A DNA stretch of 64,000 nucleotides from JAXLWB01 sp046328715 (GTDB taxonomy: Bacteria > Chloroflexota > Anaerolineae > Caldilineales > Caldilineaceae). Within the stretch, counting starts at the first letter, position 1. Each line of letters begins with the position of its first letter. Position numbers and translations under genes: made by a program. The notes beneath the pieces are model-generated. The model made no database searches, was not told the origin of the DNA, and saw only the letters and a program-made list of their open reading frames with translations. Location of the stretch: assembly GCA_046328715.1 (NCBI GenBank), contig JAXLWB010000020.1, forward strand, positions 97,560-161,559. The letters are read 5' to 3'. Below are positions 45,120 to 55,800 of this stretch, piece by piece.

Positions 45120-46757
45120 ATGGCGAGTCTGGATAATGAGACACGTGAGATGGTGCTCAGCACCCTGGCAAAATATGCAGCGAAAAAGTTACCCCCAGAG
45201 TATCTCTTGAAGCTCGACCACGAAGATGAATTTCCCAGCAAAGTTCTGCAAGAGTTATACGACCCTGGCAAGCTAGGACTGCACTTAGTCTTTATCCCCG
45301 AGGAGTATGGCGGACTGGGCGGTGGTGCCTATGATATCTACCGCGTCTCCGAAGCCATGGCCAGCATTGACCTTGGCATTGCCACGGGCGTGCTCGCCAC
45401 CTTCCTCGGTGCCGACCCGATCACGGTCGGCGGTACACCCGAGCAGCGTGCCAAGTGGATGGGCAAGATCGCCGAAGAAGGCATGTTGGTCGCCTATGGC
45501 GCCACTGAGCCGCAGGCCGGCAGTGACCTCGGTTCCCTCAAGACCAAGGCCGAGCCGGTCTGTGAAGATGGTAAGGTCGTTGGCTACAAGATCAACGGAC
45601 GCAAACAGTGGATCAGCAATGGCGGCGTGGCCGAACTTTACACGATCCTCGCCCTGGCCCCCGGTGGACCCTCCTGGTTTGTGGTTGAGAAGGACACCGC
45701 CGGTTTCACCAAGAACAAGCCAGAAGACAAACATGGCATCCGCGCCAGCAACACCGCCGCCCTTTTCCTCGAAGATGTCTATGTCGATGCCGACCGTCTG
45801 CTCGGTGGCGTCGAAGGACAAGGACTGGCCCAGGCGCAGGCTGTCTTTGGTTACACCCGTCTGATGGTTGCCGCCTTTGGTTTGGGTGGCGGTTGGGCGG
45901 CATTGAAGCGGGCCATTCCCTATTCGCAACAGCGTATCCAGGCCAACGCTCCACTCAGCGAAAAACAGGGCTACACCCACAAATTGATTGTACCCAATGC
46001 GGTTCGCCTCGAAGCGGCCCGCACCTATATCGAATGGGTGGCCGAACGGATCGACGGTGGCGATGAGAATCTGCAAACCGAAGGCGCAGTCGCCAAATAC
46101 CTTGCGACCGAAGCCGGCAATAAGGCGGCGGAGGATAGTATCCAGGCGTTGGGTGGCTATGGCTACACCAAGGAGTACATGGTCGAGAAGATCAAGCGCG
46201 ATGTGCGTATCACGACCATCTACGAAGGCACCTCGGAGATCATGGAGTGGACAATTGCCCGTGACCGCTGGCAACTCCATCTCAAATCACGCGGCAGCTA
46301 CTACAACGATTGGGCGCTGCGCCTTGAGCAGAAACATTCACAACAGCCGCAGAATGGGCTGCTGACCGCTGCGCTGGCGATGCGAGCCGTAGCCACCGTG
46401 CTCGAACGCTGCCGCATCGACCGCTTGACCCGCAATCAGCACCTGCTCTTCCGCCTGGGTGAATTGATCGCCTTTGCTGAAACTGCCGCCATCTTTTCGG
46501 AACGCGTAGTAGACAAACCGACCGAAGCGATTCCGCTCGATATTGAAACCCGTCAGGCGATGGCACGTGTCCATGCCCGCGAAGCTGCGCTCAAGATTGC
46601 CGCCGACGGTCTACGCTGGCTGATCGGTGCCGGACAGACCGATCCAAACCTGGCTGATTCGCTCAACCTGCCAGCCATCTATCAGGCCCAAACCGGCCTG
46701 ATAGACGACATGGACTTTGTGTCCCGCAAGCTCAATGAAGCATTCAAGGCAGCGTAA
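45120..46757 (+). CDS. Acyl-CoA dehydrogenase with C-terminal extension
   Basis: A 545-residue FAD enzyme. The start at 45120 (MASLDNETREMVLSTLAKYA) follows AAGGAG; the longer frame from 45033 is a translation of the palindrome. The fold is complete: FIPEEYGGLGGGAYDIYRVS, AYGATEPQAGSDLGSLKTKA (flavin contact), KQWISNGG, and the catalytic base E369 in IYEGTSEIMEWT. Residues about 385-545 are an extra helical region longer than in short- and medium-chain enzymes, as in very-long-chain types. It should oxidise an acyl thioester to the 2-enoyl form or, coupled to a donor, act in reverse. It is the first gene of the lipid/polyketide locus and lies 115 bases before the synthase. Confidence 0.9.
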   Translation: MASLDNETREMVLSTLAKYAAKKLPPEYLLKLDHEDEFPSKVLQELYDPGKLGLHLVFIPEEYGGLGGGAYDIYRVSEAMASIDLGIATGVLATFLGADPITVGGTPEQRAKWMGKIAEEGMLVAYGATEPQAGSDLGSLKTKAEPVCEDGKVVGYKINGRKQWISNGGVAELYTILALAPGGPSWFVVEKDTAGFTKNKPEDKHGIRASNTAALFLEDVYVDADRLLGGVEGQGLAQAQAVFGYTRLMVAAFGLGGGWAALKRAIPYSQQRIQANAPLSEKQGYTHKLIVPNAVRLEAARTYIEWVAERIDGGDENLQTEGAVAKYLATEAGNKAAEDSIQALGGYGYTKEYMVEKIKRDVRITTIYEGTSEIMEWTIARDRWQLHLKSRGSYYNDWALRLEQKHSQQPQNGLLTAALAMRAVATVLERCRIDRLTRNQHLLFRLGELIAFAETAAIFSERVVDKPTEAIPLDIETRQAMARVHAREAALKIAADGLRWLIGAGQTDPNLADSLNLPAIYQAQTGLIDDMDFVSRKLNEAFKAA

Positions 46758-46760
46758 AAA

Positions 46761-46854
46761 TGACAAGATGACAGGATGAATGGTGATGCGTGACTCATGA
46801 TACGTGAAATGGACTTACCGTCACGCATCACGAATCACGCATCACCTTGTCACC
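46761..46854. repeat. Word-palindrome, GTGATGCGTGA family
   Basis: The left arm GGTGATGCGTGACTCATGATA and the right arm TCACGCATCACGAATCACGC pair over about 24 bases. Outer words TGACAAGATGACAGG and CCTTGTCA add to the stem. It fills the gap between the acyl-CoA dehydrogenase and synthase genes, ending 6 bases before the AAGGAGGG ribosome binding site of the synthase. Confidence 0.8.
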
Positions 46855-46872
46855 GCAAGGAGGGAGAGACAA

Positions 46873-49800
46873 ATGAGTACAACTGCAGACCGGGCGATTG
46901 CCATAGTAGGTGTAGGAGCCATCTTACCAGATGCCCTAACCGCTCCGGCCTTTTGGCAAAACATCGCCAATAAACGATATAGCATTATTGAAACGCCTCC
47001 AGAACGCTGGAGCATCGCGGATTATTATGATCCCGATCCCAATGTACCTGATAAGACTTACAGTAAGATTGGCGGCTGGGTGCGTGGCTTTCAGTTTGAC
47101 TGGAAGAGCTACCGCATCCCACCCAAAGTGTCCGCCGCCATGGACGAAAGTCAACAATGGGCGGTAACGATTGCTGCTGAAGCCTTAGCCGACTATGGCT
47201 ATCCACAACGCCCACTCGACACCGAACGCACGGGTGTTATCCTTGGCACCGCAATGGGCGGTGAACAGCATGCCATTACCACCATGCGCGTGGTCTTTCC
47301 AGAGTATGCGCGCTGGCTCAATTCGGTCAGCGAATTCAGTCAACTGCCTGCTGATCTACGCACTGTGATCCTGAGCCGTTGGCACGAGACGATGGACAAA
47401 ATCTTACCCCCCGTCACTGAAGATACGATGCCAGGCGAACTTGCCAACATCGTGTCGGGTCGCGTCGCCAATGTTTTGAATCTGCGCGGCCCTAACTTTA
47501 TCGCCGATGCAGCTTGTGCGTCTTCCTTTGCCGCCATCAACGCCGCAGTCGAAATGCTCACTGAGAACCATGTCGATGCTGTCATTGCTGGTGGCGTTGA
47601 TCGCAACATGGGCATCTCTTCCTTCGTCAAGTTCTGCAAGATCGGTGCCCTGAGCGCCACGGGTAGCCGCCCCTTTGGCGATGGTGCCGATGGTTTTGTC
47701 ATGGGCGAAGGCTCCGCCTCCTTCCTGCTCAAACGTTTGTCCGACGCTGAACGCGACGGCGACAAGGTCTACGCCGTGATTCGCGGTGTGGGCGGTTCGA
47801 GCGACGGCAAAGGCAAAGGTATCACTGCCCCCAACCCAGTGGGTCAAGTTTTATCGACTCGCCGAGCCTGGGAAAATGCAGGCATCGACCCCGCCACCGC
47901 TACCCTGGTCGAAGCGCATGGTACCAGCACACGTGTCGGCGACGTAGTCGAAGTCGAAAGCCTCGCCTCGGTCTTTGGCGGGGCACCCAGAGGCAGCATC
48001 GCCCTCGGTTCGGCCAAGAGCAACATCGGTCATCTCAAGGCCGGTGCCGGTGCCGCAGGCTTGCTCAAGACCGCAATGGCACTCTATTACAAACAACTGC
48101 CACCCACGCTCAACGCCGAAAAACTCAACCCCAACATCGACTTTGCCAAGACGCCTTTCTTTGTCAACCACGATCTGCGCGAGTGGAAGACCAACAATGG
48201 CACACCACGCCGCGCTGGCGTCAGCGCCTACGGCTTTGGCGGTACCAATTTCCATGTGGTGCTTGAAGAACATGTCCCAGGAATGTTGACAAAAGAAAGC
48301 AAGCTTCATGCCGGTGTCGAGCTCGATGCCAGCAAAGGGTCCAACGTGAAATCAGACATTTCCGAAGTTGCAGGTGCTCGTCGATCTACCAATCTTCTTC
48401 CGCCACGCGGCATTCTAGCGATTGGTGCGGCAAATCCGGTTGCCCTCAAAGACAAACTCGACGAGCTCTCGCACAAAGTCGAAGGCGGCTGGACACCCGA
48501 GCGTAAACTGCCCGATGCCAGTGAACTCAAAGCTGCCGAACGGCTCGTGATCGACTTTGGCGACCACGCCGAACTGCTCGATAAACTGGCCAAAGCGCAC
48601 AAAGCGGCTGGTTTCGACAATCCGCAAGCCTGGAAAGCCTTACAAGCACAGGGCATCTTCCGCGGCAGCGGTCCCAAACCCGGCAAGATCGCCTTCCTCT
48701 TCCCCGGCCAAGGCAGCCAATATGCCAACATGGGCCGCGAATTGACCCGTATCTCGCCTGTGGTCAGCCAGGTCTTTGCCGAGGCTGACAAGGTGATGAC
48801 GCCGATCCTCGGTCGCCCGCTGACCTCTTATATCTTTGTTGATAGCAACGACCCGGCTGCCATGAAGGAAGTTGAGAAGTCGTTGATGCAGACCGCCATC
48901 ACCCAACCAGCGATGTTGACGCTCGACACCGCCATTTACGAACTGCTGGCTGAATTTGGCTTTGCGCCCGATATGGTCACTGGACACTCCCTGGGCGAGT
49001 ATGGCGCATTGATCGCGGCAGGGATCATGTCCTTTGCCCATGCGCTCGAAGCCTCTGCTGCCCGTGGCGCTGAGATGACCAAAGTGAGCATGGAAGACAA
49101 TGGCTGGATGGCCGCCGTGATGGCTCCGCTGAATGAGGTACAGGCGACTCTGAAAGAGCTTGACGGCTATGCTGTGCCTGCCAACATCAACTCCTACAAT
49201 CAGGTTGTCGTCGGCGGCGCTAGCAAGGCGGTCGAACAGGCGATTCAGATCTTCACCAAGAAAGGCTACCAAGCGGTGCGCCTCCCGGTCAGCCACGCCT
49301 TCCACACCAAGATTGTGGCTCCAGCCAGCAAGCCATTGCGCAAGGTGCTCGACCGTCTGAGCATTTCGCCGCCTCGCATTCCCTTAATCGCTAACGTCAC
49401 TGGCGAACTTTATCCGACCACAGTCGATGGCATTAAAGACATTCTCGAACTGCAGATCGCCTCGCCCGTACAGTGGCTCAAGGGGCTAGAGACGCTCTAT
49501 GCCCAGGGTGTGCGCACCTTTGTCGAGGTCGGACCCAAGAAGGCGCTCAAGGGCTTTGTTGACGATGTCCTCGGTGGCAAGGCCGATGTCTGGTCACTCT
49601 TTACCAATCATCCCAAGAACGGCGAACTGGCTACCTTCAACCAGGCGCTCTGTGGTCTCTATGCCGCAGGCTATGGTTTTGAAGAGCAAAAGAGTGCAAG
49701 CAACGGCCAAACCCCCAGCACCGTCGTCGCAGCCGTTGCCCCTGCTCCAGCAGCCCCACGCAGCGAAGTTGCGATTGTGAAAGAAAATTTACCCATGCCC

Positions 49801-52800
49801 CAACCAACCTTTGACCTGGGCAACAACAACGTACTTGGACAAGCCTTACTGCAAGCGTTCCAGCAGCTTGCCGGTAACGTCCAAGGCAATCCACGTCCCA
49901 GCATCTACGATCGCAACGAAAGCCCGCTCGGCTCGGTTGTGATCAGCGGTACCGGCCTTGGTCTGCCCGGTGCCAACAAGCCGGTGATGGACCCCGACAA
50001 CGCCCTGCGCATTCTGCGTGGCGAACAATTTGTCGATCTGATTCCCGAACGCTTCCGCAAACAAATGGCGGCCAAACACATCACCCGCCTGGTTAAGAGC
50101 GACGACGGCGGCGGCAGCTTTGAAAGTATCACCGATACCGATGAAGTGATCAAGCTGGCTGGCCGTGGCGGTTCCTTCAACCTGGCTGAGGAATATGGTG
50201 TCTCCGAGAAGCTGATCGAAGCGCTCGATATCACCACCCAACTAGCGATGGCCGCTGGCATCGACGCCCTGCGCGAGGCCGGCATCCCGCTTGTCCAAAG
50301 CTATCGCCAAACCAGCAAGGGTACCTATCTGCCCGAAAAGTGGATGTTGCCACCTGCCCTGCGCGATGAAACTGGCGTCATCTTCGCCAGCGCTTTCCCC
50401 GGCAACGACCGCATGGCCGACGAATTTAGCCGCTTCTACGAATGGGAGAATCTGGCCAAACAGATCGATATGCTCGAAGATCTGCGCCGCTATGTCACTG
50501 ACTTTGCAGCCTCGAATGAGATCAACCGCCGCATCGCCGAACTGCGCGAAGAGATGGCGCGCAAACCCTATGCGTTTGACCGCCGCTTTATCTTCCGCAT
50601 CCTGTCGATGGGCCATAGCCAATTTGCCGAACTGATCGGTGCCCGCGGCCCCAACACCCACGTCAACGCCGCCTGCGCCAGCACCGCCCAGGGTGTCGCC
50701 TTGGCCGAAGATTGGATCCGCAGCGGTCGCTGCCGCCGCGTGATCGTACTCGGTGCCGACGATGTGACTGGCGAACATCTGATGGGCTGGATCGGTGCAG
50801 GCTTCCTCAGCACCGGCGCTGCCGCCACGGACGACAAGGTAGAAGAAGCGGCCCTGCCCTTTGACCGTCGCCGCCACGGCACGATCCTGGGCATGGGTGC
50901 CTGTGCCTTGGTCGTCGAAAGTGAAGACGCCGTGCGCGAACGTGGTATGCGTGGCATCGTCGAGTTGCTGGCCAGCGAAACCGCCAACAGTGCCTTCCAC
51001 GGCACCCGTCTCGATGTCAATCATATCAACGATGTGATGAACCGCCTGGTCACCAACGCCGAGCGACGCTTTGGCCTCAACCGCTACAGCATGGCCGAAC
51101 AGTTGGCCTTTGTCTCGCACGAGACCTTCACACCGGCCCGTGGCGGCAGCGCCTCCGCCGAAGTGATCGCACTGCGCAACACCTTTGGCGAAGCTGCCAA
51201 GGCGATTGTGGTAGCCAACACCAAGGGCTTCACCGGCCACCCGATGGGCGCAGGCGTGGAGGATGTGATTGCTGTCAAGATTTTGGAATATGGCATCGTG
51301 CCGCCCGTTCCGAACTATAAGGAAGTGGACCCTGATCTGGGACAGTTGAATCTAAGCCGTGGTGGACGCTATCCAGTCCAATATGCGCTGCATCTGGCCG
51401 CCGGTTTTGGCTCACAGATCTCGATGACGTTGATTCGTCGTATCCCCGGTGCCCTTGATCGCACCGAGAACAAGCCGCTCTATCAACATTGGCTCTCAGC
51501 CGTCAGTGGCTATGACCGAGCCGAAACCGAAGTGGTCAAGCGCACCCTGCGCATCGTGGCCCAAGGCGCGCCGACTCGCCAGCCTGTGCCGAGTGCCTGG
51601 CACTATGGCACCGAGCCGACCCTACGTGCTGTGGCTCCTGGCAAGAATGGCGTAAGTGAATACCATCCAATGCCGATGGCCCCGATCCCTGTGGCTGCTC
51701 CCGTCGTAATCAGCACGCCGCCCGTTTCGGTGACACCTGCCCCAGCCCCAGTTGCCCCGCCGCCTGTGGTTGAAACGAAGAAACCAACGCCAGCGCCTGT
51801 GGTGATCCAGCCCGCGCCGGAGCCCGTTAAAGTTGTCCCGGTTGCGCCGACTCCCGCCCCGGCAGTTGTGGTCGAAGCTAAAGCTGCCGCACCTACTCCT
51901 GTTCCGGCAGTCGTCGTCGATCCAGTGGCGGACAAGGTGTTAGCCGTCGTCGCTGCCAAAACTGGCTATCCGCAAGAGATGCTCGACCTCTCGCTCGACC
52001 TCGAAGCCGACCTCGGCATCGATACCGTCAAACAAGCCGAAACCTTTGCCGCCGTGCGCGAAACCTTCGCCATTCCCGCTCTAGAAGGTTTGAAGCTGCG
52101 TGACTATCCGACCCTACAGAGCGTAATCGGCTTCGTCTACAAGATGAAACCCGAGTTGAAGGCTGCCAACAGCGCACCTGCCCCTGCGGCACCGGTGGCG
52201 ACCCCAGCAGCCGCACCCGCTGCGACAGTGGCTAGTCCACAGACGACGAGTGCTATGTCAGTGGTAGAAGAGAAGGTCCTCTCCGTCGTGGCGGCCAAGA
52301 CCGGCTACCCGCAGGAGATGCTTGACCTCGACCTCGATCTGGAAGCCGACCTCGGCATCGACACGGTCAAACAGGCCGAGACCTTCGCTGCCGTGCGTGA
52401 AACGTTCGATATCCCAGCCCAGGAAGGCATCAAGCTGCGTGATTATCCGACGCTCAAGAGCGTGATCGGCTTTGTCTATAAAATGCGACCTGAGTTGAAG
52501 AGTGTTCCCTCCGCTGCCCCGGCGACCCCGGCACCAGCCAGCCCAGCGACTCAGGCGACGCCATCTGCGACTTCAGTACCCGTTGCGCCATCCCCGAGTG
52601 TGACTTCACCGGTCGAAGCGAAGGTGTTGGCGTTGGTGGCTGAGAAGACTGGCTACCCACAGGAAATGCTTGACCTTGACCTGGATCTGGAAGCTGATTT
52701 GGGCGTTGATACGGTCAAGCAGGCCGAGACCTTCGCTGCGGTCCGCACTGCCTTCGACATCCCGGTGCAGGAAGGCTTAAAGCTGCGTGACTATCCGACA

Positions 52801-55800
52801 CTCAAGAGCGTAATCGGTTTCGTCTACACGATGCGGCCAGAACTGAAGAGTTCGGCTCCGGTTAGCGCACCAGCATCGGCTCCTGTAGCTGCACCGCCTA
52901 CTGTACCTGCTGTTCAACCGTCCGCTCCAACGCCGACTGGTGACGTGGTTGCCGCAAAAGTGCTCGCCGTTGTGGCCGAGAAGACCGGCTATCCGCAAGA
53001 GATGCTCGATCTTGACCTCGATCTGGAAGCGGATTTGGGCGTTGATACCGTGAAACAGGCCGAGACCTTCGCCGCTGTCCGCACTGCCTTTGCGATCCCA
53101 GTGCAGGAAGGGCTGAAGCTACGTGACTATCCGACACTGAAGAGTGTGATCGGCTTTGTCTACACCATGCGACCTGAGTTGAAAAGCGTTGCAGCACCGA
53201 GCGCACCGATAGTAGTACCCGCTGTTCCAGTACCAGCCACACCTGTGGCTCAACCCGCAGCGCCAGTCACGACCAGTGACCCGGTTGCCGACAAGGTATT
53301 GTCGGTGGTCGCCGAAAAGACCGGTTATCCGACCGAGATGCTCGACCTCGACCTGGATTTGGAAGCCGACCTGGGTGTTGACACCGTTAAACAGGCTGAG
53401 ACCTTCGCTGCAGTCCGCACTGCCTTTGCGATACCAGTTCAGGAAGGCTTGAAGCTACGTGATTATCCGACACTGAAGAGCGTGATCGGCTTTGTTTACA
53501 CTATGCGCCCCGATTTGGTGCACACACAATCGCCAGCACAACCCGTTCCGGTTGCTGTTGCACCAACCGCCGCACCGAGTGCACAACCGTCAACTCCTGC
53601 TGCTTCAGATGATCCAGTCGCTGATAAGGTGTTAGCTCTTGTCGCTCAGAAGACGGGTTATCCGACGGAAATGTTGGATTTGGACTTGGACCTGGAGGCT
53701 GACCTCGGCGTTGATACGGTCAAACAAGCGGAGACCTTTGCCGCCGTCCGTACCGCCTTTGACATTCCCTTCCAGGAGAATTTGAAGCTACGTGATTACC
53801 CGACCTTGAAGAGTGTGATCGGCTTTGTATATACGATGAAGCCGGAGTTAAAAGGTGCAAGTGGCACGTTGCAAGCTGCAAGTAATAAAAGTGCACCTGA
53901 GCAACAGGCGGTAAGTGCGTCAAAGCCTGCTGTGAAGATTCAGAGCATTGGTACGCTGGCGGATGCGGACAAGATGCCACGTCGCGTGCCGGTTCCGGCG
54001 TTGCGACCTGCGCTTGACCTTTGTAAATCAACCGGTGTTGTCCTGGATGCCAACAGTCGAGTTGTCGTCATGCTCGACCAGGGTGGAGTTGGTAAGAAGC
54101 TGGTGGAACGGCTGCAAAAGCTGGGTGTCACCACGCTGACCCTGGAACCAGGCATTGCAACCGACGCCTTGATCGCCAAGTTGCAAGAATGGCAGGCTGC
54201 CGCACCGATTCAGGGTGTCTACTGGCTGCCAGCGCTCGATGTGGAACCGACGCTTGAAGAGATGGATCTGGCCGTTTGGCGCGAACTGAACCGTCTGCGT
54301 GTCAAGAATCTCTTTACGACCATGCGCACCCTCTACGATTCAATCGCCGGTGTCAATCGTTTCCTCGTTTCGGCGACCCGCTTGGGTGGTCTGCATGGCT
54401 ATGGCGCCAATGCTGCCAGCGCACCGCTCGGTGGTGCCGTGACTGGCTTTACCAAAGCTTACAACGTCGAACGGGGCATGAGCGAACAGGGCAAGGGGCT
54501 GATCGTCAAGGCGGTGGACTTTGAGTTGAGCCGCAAGACAGCCGAGCCCGCCGACCAACTGATCGCCGAAACGCTCTTCGACCCAGGTATCGTCGAAGTG
54601 GGTTACTGCGACGGCTTGCGCTACACCGTGACGCTGGAAGAACAACCGGCCAAGGATGGCAAGCCAGGCATGACGCTCGACAAGAACACCGTCTTTGTCG
54701 TCACCGGTGCGGCAGGTGGCATCACCAGCGCCATCGTCACCGATCTAGCGATTGCCAGCCAGGGCGTCTTCTATCTGCTCGACCTGGTACAGGCCCCGGC
54801 GCGTGACGATGAACATGTGCGTCTGATCCGGACGGATCGCGAGGCACTCAAGCGCAAGTTGATCGAGGAATCGAAGGCGCGTAGTGAAAAGCCCACACCC
54901 GCCATGATCGACAAACAGATCATGGGTATCGAACGCAGTGAAGCCGCCCTGCGCTCGGTAGAGAGTGTCGAAGCTGCCGGTGGTGTCGCCCACTACTTCA
55001 GCCTCGACCTGCGCGATGGCATTGCTGCCGGCAAGGTGATCGACGATATCCGCCAACGGTACGGCAAGATCGACGTCCTGCTCCATGCCGGTGGTCTGTT
55101 GATCGACAAAATTCTACCCAACAAGGAGCCGCAACAGTTCGACCTCGTCTTCGATGTCAAGGCCGATGGCTTCTTCAATCTAGTGAAGGCTGCCCAAGGC
55201 TTGCCAATCGGTGCAACCGTGGGCTTTAGCTCGGTCGCGGGGCGCTTTGGCAACAACGGCCAGAGTGACTACAGTTCGGCCAACGATCTGCTCTGCAAGT
55301 TCGCCAGTAACATGCGCAGTTGGCGGCCTGAGACCCGTGGCATCGCCATCGACTGGACCGCTTGGGGCCAGATTGGTATGGCTTCACGAGGCTCCGTGCC
55401 ACAAATCATGGAAGCGCTCGGCATCGATATGCTCCAACCTGAAGCAGGTGTGCCCACGATTCGCCGTGAACTAACTTATGGCGGTACCCGTGGCGAGATC
55501 CTCGTCGCTGGTCGCCTGGGTGCATGGATGGCGGAAAAGGATGCCACGGGCGGTCTGGACGTGGACAAGGTCAACGCCCAACTGGCCCAACGCAAGAGCC
55601 CGTTGCAGATGGTCGGCACGGTCAAAGGCTGCAAACTCTATGGTGGCATCGAAGTCGAAACTACCCTCGACCCGACCGTACAGCCCTTCCTCTTCGATCA
55701 TCAGGTCGATCCGGGGGTGCCTTGGCTGCCAGGTGTGATGGGTGTCGAGTCTCTGGCCGAGTTGGCGAGTGTGATGGCACCCGGCTACAGTGTGGCTGCG

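Noticed and set aside
46804..46872. Longer start for the synthase
   Set aside because: The extension translates the GTGATGCGTGA palindrome; the ATG at 46873 has a strong ribosome binding site and the KS begins immediately after.
47404..51240. Long minus-strand frames inside the synthase
   Set aside because: They are antisense shadows caused by codon bias of the plus-strand gene; they lack ribosome binding sites and protein families.
49900..51600. Second ketosynthase as a chain-length factor
   Set aside because: A chain-length factor lacks the catalytic cysteine; here C1268 and both histidines are present.
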